DNA of 14,783 nucleotides from DASUSH01 sp050996575 (GTDB lineage: Bacteria; Actinomycetota; Thermoleophilia; Solirubrobacterales; 70-9). Positions 14,330 to 14,783 of the stretch are shown in pieces. The notes under the pieces were generated by a model, which made no database searches, was not told the DNA's origin, and was given only the letters and a program-made list of their open reading frames with translations. The stretch covers positions 1-14,783 of the forward strand of contig JBPCRS010000012.1 of NCBI GenBank assembly GCA_050996575.1, written 5' to 3'. Made by a program: the position numbers and the translations under genes. Each line of letters starts with the position of its first letter. Position 1 is the stretch's first letter.

Positions 14330-14390
14330 GTCGGATACAAGCCCGAGGCGGCGGGCCGCGCCCCCGGCCCCGGCTATAGTCCGCGCCGCT
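14330..14390. promoter_or_regulatory. Divergent region between Pro/Ala-rich gene and rpsF, with candidate -10
   Basis: These 61 bases are extremely GC-rich except for TATAGT at 14375-14380, which fits a -10 hexamer. It lies 10 bases before the rpsF TTG, implying a near-leaderless transcript. No -35 box is recognisable. The inverse orientation (ACTATA) could also serve the minus-strand gene. Ribosomal operons usually have strong promoters, so the true one may lie further upstream. Confidence 0.35.
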
Positions 14391-14783
14391 TTGGCCGCTG
14401 AGTACGAGCTCATATTGATGCTGGATCCGGAGACTTCGGAGGAGCGCCGCGAGGAGATCGCCGGCGATGCCAAGCAACGGATCGAGTCCGCCGGCACGAT
14501 CCGCCACTCCGACAATTGGGGCACGCGCAAGCTCGCCTACGAGATCGAGCGTCGTAACGAGGCCGACTATCGCTTTTACCGCTTCGAGTCCGAGCCGGCG
14601 TTGCTCAACGACCTCGACCACACGCTGAAGATCACCGACGGCATACTCCGCTTCCGGATGTTCAAGGTTGACCCGCGCTCGCCGATCATCGAGCCGCCTC
14701 CCGCCGCCCCGCTCGCAGCCGCAGCGCCACGCGGCGGCGGCCGTCGCGACGATCGCGGCCCTCGCCGCGACGAGGCCCCGGCC
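14391..14783 (+). CDS. rpsF: 30S ribosomal protein S6 (3' end beyond window)
   Basis: The first 131 codons of ribosomal protein S6, which binds 16S rRNA with S18 in the platform of the small subunit. The sequence starts MAAEYELILMLDPE, the typical S6 opening strand. It continues through DNWGTRKLAYEI (the conserved W-G-R-LAYPI type motif), ADYRFYRFE and the ILRFRMFKVD strand near residue 90, then a Pro/Ala and Gly/Arg/Asp-rich tail running off the window. The TTG at 14391 is preferred because it precedes the conserved YEL by only a few residues; the later ATG at 14418 would cut off the first strand. No ribosome-binding site precedes it, but TATAGT lies 10 bases upstream. It is expected to be followed by ssb, rpsR and rplI, which cannot be seen here. 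Confidence 0.95.
   Translation, partial: MAAEYELILMLDPETSEERREEIAGDAKQRIESAGTIRHSDNWGTRKLAYEIERRNEADYRFYRFESEPALLNDLDHTLKITDGILRFRMFKVDPRSPIIEPPPAAPLAAAAPRGGGRRDDRGPRRDEAPA

Noticed and set aside
13802..14401. 199-residue plus-strand frame opposite the Pro/Ala-rich gene
   Set aside because: Gly/Arg-rich with no hydrophobic or domain signal; the minus frame has a plausible signal/anchor segment at its N-terminus.
1..14783. CRISPR arrays, tRNA/rRNA genes, transposases, attachment sites, riboswitches
   Set aside because: No regularly spaced repeats, cloverleaf-like sequences, transposase motifs or conserved aptamer cores were seen; no THI-box-like element precedes thiL.

Overview
The window is a gene-dense, very GC-rich bacterial chromosome segment. 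It reads as a high-GC actinobacterium, most likely of the Thermoleophilia/Solirubrobacterales type. That placement is an inference from base composition, from frequent TTG/GTG starts (about 6 of 14 genes), from weak or absent Shine-Dalgarno sequences before many starts, and from the gene families present; no rRNA is available to confirm it. No tRNA, rRNA, CRISPR array, insertion sequence or phage gene was found. No gap between genes exceeds about 80 bases.

Layout. (1) 5-670 (-) is a HAD-family hydrolase, divergent from 697-1467 (+), an MscS-type mechanosensitive channel. (2) 1546-3624 (+) is a bifunctional class A penicillin-binding protein, followed after 28 bp by thiL (3653-4639, +). (3) thiL converges on a minus-strand pair that shares a CTAG with it at the stop codons: a small FlgM-like anti-sigma protein (4636-4863) and, upstream of it, a large membrane protein with a catalytically degenerate M28-peptidase-like ectodomain (4868-6640). 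(4) Divergent from that pair, a six-gene plus-strand run (6718-13809) has overlaps or gaps of no more than 19 bp: OmpR-type response regulator, sensor histidine kinase, HtrA-type lipoprotein protease, inositol-monophosphatase-family enzyme, TreT-like trehalose glycosyltransferring synthase, and a GT20 (OtsA-like) synthase. (5) A Pro/Ala-rich single-pass protein (13859-14329, -) is divergent from rpsF (14391 to beyond the window end, +), which probably opens the usual S6-SSB-S18-L9 cluster.

How the genes may work together. The two-component system followed by htrA resembles the mprAB-pepD and cssRS-htrA arrangements known for envelope protein stress. Here the run continues into two different trehalose-forming glycosyltransferases plus a sugar/inositol-phosphate phosphatase-family enzyme. 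This suggests, as inference, one stress operon combining protein quality control outside the membrane with compatible-solute synthesis. The nearby MscS channel and PBP also belong to the envelope and osmotic theme. The least explained part is the pseudo-M28 membrane protein coupled to a FlgM-like anti-sigma protein, which lies back to back with the two-component system.
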